Origin: Amblyomma americanum
Taxonomy: Eukaryota > Arthropoda > Arachnida > Ixodida > Ixodidae
DNA length: 64,000 nt
NCBI RefSeq assembly: GCF_052857255.1
Contig: NC_135498.1
Coordinates: 90,714,757 to 90,778,756 of the forward strand
Reading direction: 5' to 3'
In this document: positions 32,801 to 43,809 of the stretch, piece by piece
Layout: each line of letters opens with the position of its first letter
Numbering within the stretch: position 1 is the first letter of the stretch
Position numbers and translations under genes: made by a program
Notes under the pieces: model-generated
The model's input: the letters and a program-made list of their open reading frames with translations, nothing else
Told to the model about the DNA's origin: nothing
Database searches by the model: none

Positions 32801-34398
32801 TTTGATGTGTTACGTCACTGACAATGTTATGCCAAAAAAGCACTCTTCAACAACCTAAAAAGCCAATAGTTTTCAAAATTACAGAATAGCTTAGGTTAAA
32901 CACCCAGTATGATGCCGCACCACAGTCGTGCGGTTCTTCACACAATCCATCAAGGCAGCGAGGATGGTGCACAGCCAACCACCTTCAACCCCCAGCGGGA
33001 CAGTACCTGTACAAATTCTGTACGGGAAGTACTTGTCATTCTTTGTGGGGGAGCGCCCATTGCGCGCACAACGCAGATGCGGAGCCGTTTCTGAAAACTT
33101 TCACCGGATTGTCCCAAGAGCGCCGAGAGGAAGCTCGCAAAACCCGTTGTTCATAAGACTCAATCGGAGGTCTACATCAAGCGCCCGTTTAGCATTCAAT
33201 GCCTTCCCTTTCTCCAAAGCAACGATGTCTTGAGACAATATATGAGAACGCACTAAATGAAAATAGATATCTCTTTGTCACAACTTTCATAAAGATGCAT
33301 TTTTCTTCTTGTTTAAATGTTAGAGATTTTCCTGGACTTCAATTAGGCAACGCATAGAACCACAAAAATATTGTCCGGCGATACAGTAAGCAGTTTAAGC
33401 ACAAAATTTATCTACAGTTGAATGAATAATTTTAGGAAGTAAGCTATTCCAGTATCCGCTGCTAAAGTAGGCTTGCCATATCACCCAGAAAGCTGCAGCA
33501 GTTTTGCTGTCGGCTCAGGAATATCAGTAAACGAAGATGCGGCAGAAGTGCACTGATGCCTCTCCCAAAAAGCACAGCTCATTTGGTGTATAATAAGGCA
33601 GATAACTGCTTTTGCGAAAGGCGTAAAATATCTCCTCGGTTTACCGCTCCGAAGACAAATATAGCGAAAGCCTTAGTTGTAGCAAAATCCCTGCTTGGTA
33701 CATGTGTTATTTAGACCATTGGGCGGTTTGAGACCGGAGCTATTGGCCGCCATTGGCTGCGATAAAATGTCAGAGGTGAGGTCCGGCCGCAAAACGGCCA
33801 ATGGTGGGGTCGCTTCCCACAAAAGCTTGAAATCCGTGGGTATATCTGAGTGGCCAATGACGGAGGATCAAATAGACGTGAAATGAACATTGGCAAATGG
33901 ACAGCCTGTTCGTTGAGGGAACATGCCCATGATATTAATAACTTACCTGGGTGAGCCCTACGCGCTCGTCGCACCGGCAGACCAGCGCCACCCAAATTAC
34001 CGAGCTCGACAGCGTGTTTGCCACGCCTGAGCGGTTTTGTCGGCGCTAATTCCTTGTCGGGAGAGGAACTGGGCGGTTAGTCTGCGCATTGGGTGCAGCG
34101 GCCCCAGGTGCAACCGACCGCTCTTGTGGTTGGTTGCTTGCTTGCCAACCACCCGATTCTTTCGTCCCTACTGGCGTTACGACCAACTGAAATGAATACG
34201 ATCTGATTCATTACGAGATCGGGAACCAAATTTAGTTTATTAATTGCTTCTATGCTGAACAGAGTGTTATGGTGCATACCAATCGGCGATTCGGAGCAAA
34301 ATTCCTTGCTCCGCGAAACTGATCTACGGGTTTCAATGAATGATTTGGATTCAGATCTTCTGTCTTGATTGGACCGCAACGGTATGATTCCTAGACTC
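32801..34398. other. Gene-free stretch
   Basis: No supported gene. It includes the CCAAT cluster described separately. Confidence 0.4.
33716..33860. promoter_or_regulatory. Cluster of five CCAAT boxes
   Basis: ATTGG at 33718, 33742 and 33752, and CCAAT at 33798 and 33854, all within 141 bp and embedded in GC-rich sequence (GGCCGCCATTGGC, GGCCAATG). CCAAT boxes bind NF-Y in animal promoters. No transcript start can be tied to it, so promoter function is inference; a repeat origin is an alternative. Confidence 0.25.
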
Positions 34399-34409
34399 CC
34401 TAGAAATCT

Positions 34410-34655
34410 TGCTAACCGCCGCGGTGGCTGAGTGGTTATGGCGCTCGGCTGCAGTCCCGAAATGCGCGGGTTCGATCCCGGCCGCGGCGGTAGAATTTAG
34501 ATGTAGACAAAATTCTAAAGGCCCGTGCATTGTGCAATGTCAGTGCACGTTAACGAACCCCTGGTGGTCGAAATTTCCGAAACCCTTCACTACGGCGTCC
34601 CTCATAGCCTGAGTCGCTTTGGCACGTTAAACCGCCATAAACCATAAACCAAACC
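34410..34655 (+). mobile_element. Full-length tRNA-derived SINE (Ruka-like) with target duplication
   Basis: GCCGCGGTGGCTGAGTGGTT (box A), GGTTCGATCCC (box B) and GGCCGCGGCGG form a tRNA-like head. The body is GTCAGTGCACGTTAACGAAC, GGTGGTCGAAATTTCCG and GGCGTCCCTCATAGCCTGAG, and the end is CCATAAACCATAAACCAAACC. TAGAAATCT directly precedes (34401-34409) and follows (34656-34664). Resemblance to the tick SINE Ruka is from memory. Confidence 0.9.
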
Positions 34656-34664
34656 TAGAAATCT

Positions 34665-35717
34665 AGATCCTTTGAGGGTTCGGAGAGCTCCTCCTGTTCG
34701 GCAGATAGAATACGTCACGAAACATCGGCAGAGACGTTAACTTAACGGGAAATACTAGAGTTCAAGTCTCCGGGGCTTTCCATTGGGCTGTAGTATTTTA
34801 ATTGCCTGCTTCTCGAACTCTCACAATGAAATAATTTTCGAGACGCTGAGTTGTGTCTTATCTGACCGCAATTGACAGATTTCACTTTAGAGTTAATATC
34901 TACGGTCCACTCTAGAAGGTCAATTATTTCTCTGAAAACAATTCTGGAGGCCAAAACCCTTGTTCACCAGTTTCAGTTTCGTTCCAGGTTAGTTCTCTAT
35001 TGGTAGTGCTTTGTGCATTTTCTCACCTGTGCGATGAACTATGAAGGCTGTTTGCAGTGAAGTGCAGATTGCTGTCACCCGGACGGGTGTCGAAGTAGAC
35101 TCAGCCTTCTCATGCGACGGTTTACTTTCCCTGCCTGTCACTCTACCGTTCGTCTAGTTTCTCTTCATTCACTGGTTTTTGCTAACGGCTACGTGACGTC
35201 TGTTGTTCGTTGTGCGTTGCGCCTTTTCATATGTTTTTCCTTGATCAGGCAATTGCCGAGCCTATTCTGCGTCCTCCACGAGAGGAGTATACGGACGCAG
35301 TAATACATTTCATGCTCCTCATAACAAACCTGTAAGGTTAATTAGTTCATAATCGGCAACTTATTGCCTTTTAGCTGCCTACCACCGCGGTCATAATGTC
35401 CGCGATGCCGCACAATCCATGTGAAAAGATTGCTTTGTCGTATCTTCTATGGCCTTTTAAAAAAAGATATATAAAAATTGAAAAAAAAAACACCCTGTAT
35501 ATTGATCGAGAGCAGTTTGCTCTGTCCACGACAGGTGGCACCAGTGGGACGGGTGCCACTTCTGGCCTTCGGAGCCGTCGTTAGCAGCATCGGGGCGCAG
35601 TGCGGAACGCTGCTGCACAGCTTCCGTCTGAGCGTCAAGGGACTCTTAAACAACCCCAGTGTGATACGAATGTCATGCGTGTGGTTGAATTAATATCTAG
35701 AGCTACTATCCCTGTGG
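34665..35717. other. Gene-free stretch
   Basis: Nothing recognisable; a short A-run lies at about 35480. Confidence 0.4.
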
Positions 35718-36145
35718 TCTACATGTCGGAAAAATAGACGCGGTTTTTACATATGGGACACTTCGCGACACTACTGCTGACATTTTTCGAGGTGCTGTCT
35801 TGCGACGTAATGCTGATTTCAAGGAGAACAGAATTAATGTGTTGTTCCACGAAAAAACAGCCAATCACGAATGCCACGCACCAGTTTATTTCAGCGCCAG
35901 CAGTAGCTCCGGGAATGCCAGAACGAGCGTACATGCCTGTAACCTTTCTCACGTTCGACAAACACTGATGCAATACGTCGAATAACCGGAGCATTTTTAG
36001 ACCCTTTCAAGAAGTCATTTCTGGGCGTCGGCACAGTGCACACTAAACTGCCATCCGTACTTGGCGCTAGCACGGTGCAAGAGGCAATGAAGTTTCTGGA
36101 AAAGTCAAAAGAATATGCGCTTCGATAATCCTCTCGCCGATACAA
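35718..36145 (-). pseudogene. Candidate N-terminal exon of the transporter-like gene (helix 1)
   Basis: On the minus strand EINWCVAFVIGCFFVEQHINS is a hydrophobic helix. It is followed by SQDSTSKNVSSSVAKCP, a pattern similar to helix 1 and the S-R-E-x-A-S-W-P loop of SLC16-like proteins. It lies upstream of the better-supported exons. An upstream frame (RNDFLKGSKNAPVIRRIASV) overlaps with a shift. The nearest donor (GTAAAA) would leave phase 1, which does not fit the phase-0 start at 29149, so the link is weak. Confidence 0.28.
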
Positions 36146-37084
36146 AAGTCTACAGAAGTAGCCTAATGCACGGGACAGCGGTGAAATTTACCATGAGAGG
36201 ATTTTGTATATATTTCAGCTTATTTCGGCTGGTTACATCCGCGGGTGCTGAACTCCGAGCACTTTTCAGTTTTACTAGCAAGAGAGCACAGTCGAACGTC
36301 ACCGAGCTTCTAAAGGGGCCATTGAAAAACACCGTATCTTTCCTATTTAAGCCGGAATGTTAACGGAGGATAAAGTAAATAACTGGGTAATCGGCCGGCG
36401 ATCACACGCACGCTCTGTTGTTGTCGCGTGCACAGTGCTAAGCGGTGAATGTTATTAATAGTTGTGAACACATATTCCTCCATTCGGCAAAAATATCAAG
36501 CTCTAAAAAGCACGCTTTCAGGCAATTTCCCACTTGATATCTGCAGCTCGAAAACAAGTTACGCGGTCCACAAATAGCGTTAGGCAATCAACTGACTGAA
36601 GAAATGTGCACGCGTCGGTAGTTGACCGCGGTTTGTTGACACATTCGAGCCAACGATTCGCGCCGATGCGGGCAGTCTTATGTAGGAGTAAATGAGCCGG
36701 TTTAATCAAGCATTTTACAGTACCAACGCTTACTACACGCACTCCCACGAAGTTTTTGCGCCGTCCGACTTATCCACAGCGGGAGCCGGAGAAGCGTCTT
36801 GCAGCCGCGCACCAGAGCGCCGGAAGCCGTCGAAACGGGAAGGCCCGAAGGCCAGTGATGTCGGAATGGTCACGTGACCAAATATGGCGGCGCCCATGCT
36901 CCCGCGCTGTAGAGCGTCTGTACATGTGTGTAACAAAAAAACGGTCTTAGTATTCAAAATAACTGATCATACAACAGTAGATGACAGTAATCAAATACGT
37001 GCAGCGGTCATGTCTGGCTGCAGTTCTAGTCACTTGTTCGTTTACTGATTATCAGCAATGACATGCCTTTATGTAGAACTTTTT
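36146..37084. other. Gene-free stretch
   Basis: No supported gene. Confidence 0.4.
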
Positions 37085-37200
37085 GCTGGGCTAGTTGGTG
37101 CATGTTACTAAGAAAAGAAGCGCCAACAGAGACAAGACGTAAAAAGCGACACGGACAACCGTGTCACTTCTTACGTCTTGTCTCTGTTGGCGCTTCTTAA
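37085..37200. repeat. Foldback hairpin resembling Penelope-like termini
   Basis: AAGAAGCGCCAACAGAGACA (about 37117) through GACGTAA is matched in inverse by TTACGTCTTGTCTCTGTTGG..CGCTTCTT (37168-37198), with inner arms GACACGG/CCGTGTC. The preceding GCTGGGCTAGTTGGTGCATG resembles the outer end of the Penelope-like composite at 29620. Confidence 0.6.
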
Positions 37201-37397
37201 TAAGATGCCTTTATCTGGATGCAGAACGGAATTGACATAGCCTAACAGAGGGCTAAAACGCTAAAAAAGATATCCTGTGTGAAGCAGAATACTGGGGCTA
37301 ACTTGAGGCACTATACAAGGTGTTGTAGGAAGGACCCAGTAATTATTTAAAAAGAATGGTTTTGAGGTAAATGTACTGCCGCGGATATTTTTCAGTA

Positions 37398-37749
37398 TGT
37401 GTTAGCTCATTCTTCAAACCTGCCCTCACGCCGCTTTATCGCTTTGTTTATGATGCAAGACGCGACCACATTTATCTCGTGATTGCACCCAGGCGGAGCC
37501 TATTCTACGTTGTTCCAGAATGTTGCAACTTTACACGCCGTATCTAGAAAGTCCGCTATCAGCTTTAGATTGAGCACTGCCGACAGCGGCGGCCTTCTGT
37601 TCGATCGACGACCGCCGAGCACGCGTCTTGCTACACCACCGCCGAAAGATTCAGCACATTGTAGGCATAAGTGAGCTTAAATAAAGGGTTTTGTTTAGAC
37701 TCAATTTTCGCTGTCTTTCTGCTCTCCTGATTGTCACCATTTTGTGACA
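37398..37749 (+). mobile_element. 5' LTR of a Gypsy-type element
   Basis: This aligns along its length with 41440-41757: GCTTTATCGCTTTGTTTATG against TTCATCGCTTTGTTTGCG, GACGCGACCACATTTATCTC, ACGTTGTTCCAGAATGTTG and TTCGCTG..TTTCT. It ends in GTGACA. An AATAAAGGG near 37680 may be the polyadenylation signal. Confidence 0.85.
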
Positions 37750-37960
37750 TCTGATGCTGATGTTTGTAGCCGTCCATGTACCGGATACCCCCTTCAATTC
37801 GAGACTACAGCCCTCTGCGCTTCGCACCAGAGGACGAGTCACCAGTTGCCCTGACCGAGCAAGCCGACGTCGCCAGGGAGAGCAACCTGAGTTCGGGACC
37901 CTGCTGGACCACAGCCGACAGAGAAAAGACGCTGCTACGAGAACCAGAACCTCGCCAAAG

Positions 37961-38640
37961 ATGTCGGCCCCGATCATAAGGCATCAGCCGCGGGTGCCGC
38001 TAAATTTCAATGGATCCTTATGCGAAGACCCCAAAGAATGGCTGCACCGGTTTTAGCGCGTGGCATCATTCAGCAATAGGGATGACGCGGCGAAAATTCG
38101 ACACGTATTTTTCTCACTGGAAGGCTCAGCACGTACCTGGTACGAAAACCACGAGTCGTCCCTAACGGCATGGGGGCTATTCAAGAAGGAACTCTTGAGA
38201 ATATTCACCAGTGTCCTGAGGAAAAGAAAGAGCTCAACGGCTCCTCGAGTCCAGGATCCAGCTTCCGAAAGAGCCCGTCCGCGGTTACTTCTAAGGGATG
38301 AAGCGCCTCTTTCACCACGCCGACCCCGAGATGACCGAGGAAAAGAAATTTCAGGTATTAATGCACGGCATAAAAGAACAAATTTGCCAGCCTTGTCCGC
38401 CAGCCGCCAAAAAGTGTCGAGAAGTTCGTGCAAGACGCCAGCGCTATCGAGAAGACCCTCGGCGCCAATACTCGGCAGTACCACCGCCCCGCTTATGCCT
38501 TTGCAATTCTTTCAGACACGACGAGCACCACCGGCGACAACTTGTGGGAAGTTGTCCACGAAATCTTCCACGAGGAGCTACAACGACTGCCCCACAGCCT
38601 CAAGTAACAGCCCTCACGGATTTGGTGCAAGAAGTGCCAC
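37961..38640 (+). pseudogene. Gypsy gag remnant
   Basis: VPLNFNGSLCEDPKEWLHRF is followed by a TAG (38054-38056). In the same frame come HVFFSLEGSARTWYENHESS and WGLFKKELLRIF. This is the standard retrotransposon gag core (W-L..F, L-E-G-x-A-x-x-W-(Y/F)-E-N). A frameshift leads to HADPEMTEEKKFQVLMHGI in the frame starting at 38298. Coding continuity is lost beyond that. Confidence 0.85.
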
Positions 38641-39358
38641 GGGCACTTGGCACCGCTACTTGGACTGCCACACAACCCCAGGCTATGAATTATGCCACCG
38701 CTGTGGGTAGCTGAAGGCGTCCTCCCACTCGACGCCAGGAGCCGTATACACCCTCGAAATGATCCCAGTCGCCCGCCCGCCCAGCTCAGTTGCAAGCTCA
38801 CCCCAAAAAAGCCGACATCTGAAGGACCCCTGACCCACGCCGCCCGCTCTGCCTCCATTGCGGCGAACCCGGCCGGATTTTTCGGCGCTGCCCCTACAAA
38901 AGAATCGGCTTGCGTGGCTTCCCAATTGACGCTCCACGAACCCGTCATGACCAAAGGCCTCGGGATATCGAAGAGTACCTGGAAAGAGAGGAGTAGGTGT
39001 CATCTAGCCGTCTTTCCGGCTCCCCACCCCGTCCGCGGCACGCTTTGCGTCGCCGGAAGCTCCCTCGTGTCCCCGGAGGGAAACTAACGAAAGCAATCTT
39101 CGGAGTTGAGGTTGCTCACCATCGACAGGACGAAGATCCTTTACCGACCACGCCGCATGGGGACTCCGCATGCACTGCGCCGACGCCGCACAGCAATACT
39201 AGCTCGACTGTGGGCCATGAAGCGACCGGACTTCAGAATAACGGCCACCCAGAAAAGCCACGACGACGAGCCTTACACATGAATCACATACGCGACGAAG
39301 TTATGACCAGACGCAGAGGACGACTTGCAACGCAAGAGCCAGGACATCTGACTTAGGG

Positions 39359-39625
39359 GTGGTTATCGACGGCCTGAAAGTTACCGCTGTATTCTACACA
39401 GTGGCCGATTATTCAGTAATGAATAGAACAATCGCTGCGCAGTTGAGAAAAGTCACGATAGCTTCGGACGGCCCCCAAATTCGCACCGCAGGAGGGCAGC
39501 TAATTACGCCATCGGGGCGATGCACAGCGCGAGTGAACATCAAGGGACATACCTATCCTGCGACTTTCGTATCACTACAGCAATATTCCCGCGACGAGAT
39601 ACTCGTCATCGATTTCTTTAATTAG
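39359..39625 (+). pseudogene. Gypsy aspartic protease remnant
   Basis: The frame reads VIDGLKVTAVFYTVADYSVM, where the catalytic D-T/S-G is A-D-Y-S: the aspartate is present but the triad is degraded. It ends with QYSRDEILVIDFFN. This is the layout of a Gypsy protease preceding RT. Confidence 0.7.
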
Positions 39626-40005
39626 CATCAGGGGATCATAGGCCTGCGTTCCAAGCTGATCACGCTTGCAACGGACAAAGCCATCCCTTCAATGACGACC
39701 ATGGAGCAGCATGTTGCCCTGAGTGTCCTGGATGAACAAATGAGCGTCTCACCCCGATCAAGTGTCATGATCCCCGTAGGTTCCACGGATGCCAAGAACA
39801 TGGAAGCCCTCATCGAGGGGAACATGGCGTTGCTTCTAGAGCGAGCAATCGTCATCGCAAGAGGCATTGCACATTTCCGCAGTGGACAAGCTGAAGTGCT
39901 GATGACGAACTTCAGTGAAGAGTGACAGCACGTTAACAAAGGAAAGACGATTTCTTTCCTCGACCACTATCCGACGTTTGCTACGCCTTGCCTCTATCCG
40001 AACAA

Positions 40006-40805
40006 GTCCCAGAAGATTCACCTAAGGGAGATCGAAAGCACGTTTCCAACATAAACCCATTCCTTCACCGCAAGAGACGAGACCAGATCCGCAATCTGCT
40101 GCAAAGCTACAGCGAGAGCTTCTCGTCATCGCCTAAGGTGAGAAAACCGCCGATTGCCAAGCATTGCATTATAATCGACCAGCACTCCCTACCTCTCCGC
40201 CAAAGCCCCTACCGTGTGTCGCCACGAGGAAGACAAGTGATCCCATACCAAGGGGAAGAAATGCTTTTCGACGACGTCATTCAGCCTTCGAAGAGTCCCT
40301 GAGCGGCACCGAATATTCTAGCGAAAAACAGAGACGGCGCACTTCGATTCTGCACCGACTGCAGCCTCTTAAACAACATAACGAAGAAGGTCGTCTACTC
40401 CCTCCCCAGCATCGACGACACGTTGGGATGGCTCTGTGACGCCAAGTATTTCTCATCGATGGACCTTGAGAGCGGCTGCTGGCAAATTGAGATCGATGAA
40501 AGAGATCGCGAGAAGACGGAATTCATCACTCCGGATGGCCTCTTCATGTTCAAGGTGATATTATTTGGTCTCTGTTACGCACCAGCGACGTATAAGTGAG
40601 TAATGGATAGGTGCTGGCAGGCCTCCAGTGGCAAATTTGTCTAGTATGTTTAAATGACGTCGTTTTCTTCGCCTCGAACTTTGCATACCATCTAAAAAGG
40701 CTTCGAACAGTACAAGAGGCAATCAAGCCCTCCGGCTTAACCTTGAATGGAAAGAAGCGGCACTTTTCCTATGAAATACTGCTCTTTGTAATCCACATCC
40801 TGATC
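40006..40805 (+). pseudogene. Gypsy reverse transcriptase remnant
   Basis: The pre-RT segment RDQIRNLLQSYSESFSSSP is followed by HSLPLRQSPYRVSPRGRQVI. After a frame change come CTDCSLLNNITKKVVYSLPS, FSSMDLESGCWQIEIDE and GLFMFKVILFGLCYAPATY. The catalytic YLDD block is CLNDVVFFASNF. There are at least three frame breaks. Confidence 0.85.
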
Positions 40806-40814
40806 AAGTAGGGA

Positions 40815-41000
40815 AGACCAGCAGCGAACCTATGACAGAGGCTACAACCTACGAAGAAGCAGTGCGGAATACAAGCCAGGAGACCATGTCTGTGTCTCGA
40901 CGCCCTTCCGCCGCCGCGGACTGAGCGAAAAGCTTATGCGCCACTATTTCGGCTCCTACAAAGTTTTAACGTCGACTAAGGGAACTTGACAACGAAGTTA
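40815..41000 (+). pseudogene. Gypsy integrase C-terminal remnant
   Basis: Directly after the RT piece comes YNLRRSSAEYKPGDHVCVST, then PFRRRGLSEKLMRHYFGSYK, the segment just before the chromodomain-like end of Gypsy integrases. Stops follow in the frame. Confidence 0.75.
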
Positions 41001-41214
41001 ATTGTCCCTTACGAAATGACTGCATCCCAGCGACGCCGCGTACGACCAGATGTTGTCTGTATCGTCCGTATAAAGCGCGCAAACGGACGCCGCGTTTCCA
41101 CACTCGTTGTTTATTTTTGCACTATCCGCTTTATTTGTTTCTAGCCGCCGTATTTGTTCTTAACTCGCCTTTTCAGGCTGCTGTTCGAAACAGAAGGGGT
41201 GCTCCGAAGATCGC

Positions 41215-41385
41215 AGCGGGATATACGGAGCCTCTCCCAGGACTGCACCCTACGGAAGAACCGGTCGCCAGGTCCGGGTGTGCCTGTACCCATTCGGTGG
41301 GTACCCGTCGGTGGGTTTCGAACCTGCCACCTCCCGCAGCCGAGGCGGACGACCAAACCACTAGGCCACGGCTGCGGTAACAAAT
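41215..41385 (-). mobile_element. tRNA-derived SINE, third type
   Basis: On the minus strand GCAGCCGTGGCCTAGTGG (box A) and GGCAGGTTCGAAACCCACC (box B) head a GTACCCACCGAATGGGTAC palindrome and a GTGCAGTCCTGGGAGAGGCT body. It differs from the SINEs at 34410 and 52726. Confidence 0.65.
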
Positions 41386-41439
41386 AAGCATCAGGTCGAT
41401 GCTTCTTTGAGAGGTGACCAATACCGCGAATCTTTGTAG

Positions 41440-41757
41440 TGTTTGTTCATTTTTCACAGCTGCCAACACGCCACTTCATCGCTTTGTTTGCGATGCAAGA
41501 CGCGACCATATTTATCTCGATTGATCGACACCAGAGGTAGGTGATTTTACGTTGTTCCAGAATGTTGTAACTTTGCACGCCGTGTCTCGAAAGTTCTCTA
41601 TCAGCTTTAAATTGAGCACGACTGAGCACGCTTGGTGCTACGCCGCCGCCGAGTGATTCAGCCTATTGTGGGCGCAAGTCAGCCCAAATAGAGTTCTGTT
41701 TAGAAGCAATTTTCGCTGCATTTCTGGTCTCCGGATTGCAATCAGCACTTCGTGGCA
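41440..41757 (+). mobile_element. 3' LTR of the Gypsy-type element
   Basis: A diverged match to 37398-37749, ending GTGGCA. The divergence shows an old insertion. Confidence 0.85.
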
Positions 41758-42330
41758 ATATGGGTTTTTCTGCATAGTATTACCAGTGCTAGCGGACACC
41801 GGAAAACATGTAAATATTTTTAAGTTGTATGATTGTTAACTGATTCTTAATAACTAACTTTTTAACTATTAGTTTTAGGCGCCTAGTTGCAGTTAGAAAC
41901 TTGTTGCCGGTCGTTAGCAATAGGTATATCAGTTTTTAGTATTTACAAAACACGATTGCACTTGGCGCTGTGGCTTGATAAAATTTGGCGTCTGTGGCTA
42001 TTAACGCGCACTGAAGAAGTTGCTTTACCTGCAAGCTTCTCGAAAGCGCATGTATTTTGCACTCTGGAGACAAATTTTGTCGATCCGCACCGCCGTGAAT
42101 AATCGCGTTTTCAAAATTCTAAAAAGTGACGTGACAATTGCTAACGACCGGCTACAAATCTCTAATTGCAACTAGGCGCCTAACTGTAATAGGTACAAAA
42201 TTAATTAATTAAAAGCTAGTTAACCAGCTTAAAACTTAAACCGATTGACCGGTTATCTAGTGTCCGCCAATACTGGTAATAATATAGCGACAAAGCCATC
42301 ATATTGCATGAAAAACCTACTTTTCATAAA
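41758..42330. mobile_element. Foldback/TIR element, inverted arms about 150-170 bp
   Basis: Left-arm landmarks GGGTTTTTCTGCAT, TATTACCAGTGCTAGCGGAC and TTAGGCGCCTAGTTGCAGTT, with GCCGGTCGTTAGCAA, recur inverted on the right as GCTAACGACCGGC, AATTGCAACTAGGCGCCTAA, GTCCGCCAATACTGGTAATA and TGAAAAACC. The interior has no coding frame. A partial relative is at 32555-32800. The left end abuts the Gypsy 3' LTR. Confidence 0.7.
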
Positions 42331-43440
42331 TACTAAAAGTCTTCCATGAAACACCTGGTATGCATATATCGAACAATTCTGGACATATTCACTTTCGAGT
42401 GGGAAAGACTTTATGAGCGCAATTTTTTCATGTATTGTAATATTTCACAATAGCGATCAATACATCCACAGACATTCTGTCGCCAAGCTTTCATTTATTT
42501 AATATTAACGTTTCATGCCGTTGTAAAAAGCGTTCTTGATTGGTTTTATGTGGCAGTCTTAACTGCAATTTGTGACGATGAAAAACTTTAAAACAAAGAT
42601 GTTGCTGCACATCGATAGAATAAACCCTTACTTTCAATATTTCTATAAAAGTATGTTACAACTTTCCAATACTCAAAATTGTTCTCCGGGAATGTTGCAC
42701 ACCAAAAGAATTAATCTCATGGCGTATACTTACCCCTTTCTTGCTTCCTTGCTGTCAGCGGGCCTCTCAGAGGGAGAATTCACATGGAATGCATACACAC
42801 TCACAAGGACTTGCTTATTTTGCATATGGCTTGCAAGTGCACCATTTCCCGTTTTCTGGGGTGCATACTGCGTCGACCGAGATCGTGCAGCAACAGCCAT
42901 TAATCCTGATTATTTTTTTCTTAATTTTTTTGTGCGTGCCGAGACGCATTTTGATTGGCCGTGCGGATAGCTGGCAGGCGTTTTTATGAATTAGCTGTCT
43001 CGCCGTCAGCACGGCGACCCTTGTGCCCCTATACTCTCCAGGCCATGAAACGCTGGCGGTTTTTTTTTTGTTCCCATGCTGCCGCCCCGCAATAGGATAT
43101 TGCGGAACGGGATGAAAAAATACAAAGCACAAGAGCAATTGCAAAAGTTAACAACGTATGACAGACTATGAAAACGCAAGTAAACGAAAAGTAGAAAACC
43201 ATAGTCAAAAACACAGAAATAAAAAAAGTCACAGGAAAAGCATGAGTATGCCGGCCTAAAGACAGTAATGAGGCCCACATATGGGTTTTTCAACAATTCG
43301 CATATTTCGAGCTTCGACGCGTTCAACGACCACTTGAAAAGCGGGGAGTGGGGAAGGGGGGCGGTGTGGCTGGGGCAGGTGGAGCGGTGTATGCTGAATA
43401 CTCCATTCCTTAGGATTCCACTCCAGAGAAGTCGAGCACC
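42331..43440. other. Gene-free stretch
   Basis: No supported gene; AT-rich. Confidence 0.4.
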
Positions 43441-43535
43441 ACGCCGAGAGAAAGCTTGCACCCATCGGAGATCACAAGTACTCTGCACAGGGGATCGAAC
43501 TCAGTTCCTTCCACATACGAGGAAGATTTTCCAGC
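43441..43535 (-). repeat. Possible tRNA-derived SINE head
   Basis: On the minus strand GAACTGAGTTCGATCCCC is box-B-like. It is preceded by a CTCGTATGTGGAAGG segment and followed by GCAGAGTACTTGTGATC. No second copy exists in the window, so the call is weak. Confidence 0.3.
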
Positions 43536-43809
43536 AAATATTTTTTTATATTGCTCTAAGAAACTGCGTTTCAGCTTGTCAGCAAAAGTTAAAGGTGAAA
43601 TTTTTATTTTGTGGAAGCTTTTCAAAAAATATAGTTATGGCCTAGAGGATTTTCACTTCTCAAGTGGCTCCAACTGTGGAGAGTTTATTCAGTTGTTAAG
43701 AATTTGAACCTTCAAAACAATGATGTGATTAAAATAAAGCGAGTTGTAGATCAGACGCGTGTGACGAGGCGAAAAATCATTCACATCAGTGAAATATAAA
43801 AATAACCGC

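Larger units (their letters stand above)
37750..41439 (+). mobile_element. Decayed Gypsy retrotransposon, internal region
   Basis: Gag, protease, RT and a piece of integrase follow in the usual Gypsy order, all with stops or frameshifts. About 2 kb, covering RNase H and most of integrase, is missing between about 40805 and 40815. A tRNA-derived SINE sits just before the 3' LTR. Confidence 0.85.

Noticed and set aside
34416..34490. Functional tRNA gene
   Set aside because: The tRNA-like head is followed by the SINE body and repeats elsewhere in the window; cloverleaf pairing is imperfect.
43006..43488. 160-codon open frame on the minus strand
   Set aside because: Hydrophobic but with no family pattern; it overlaps a possible SINE head and lacks splice signals.
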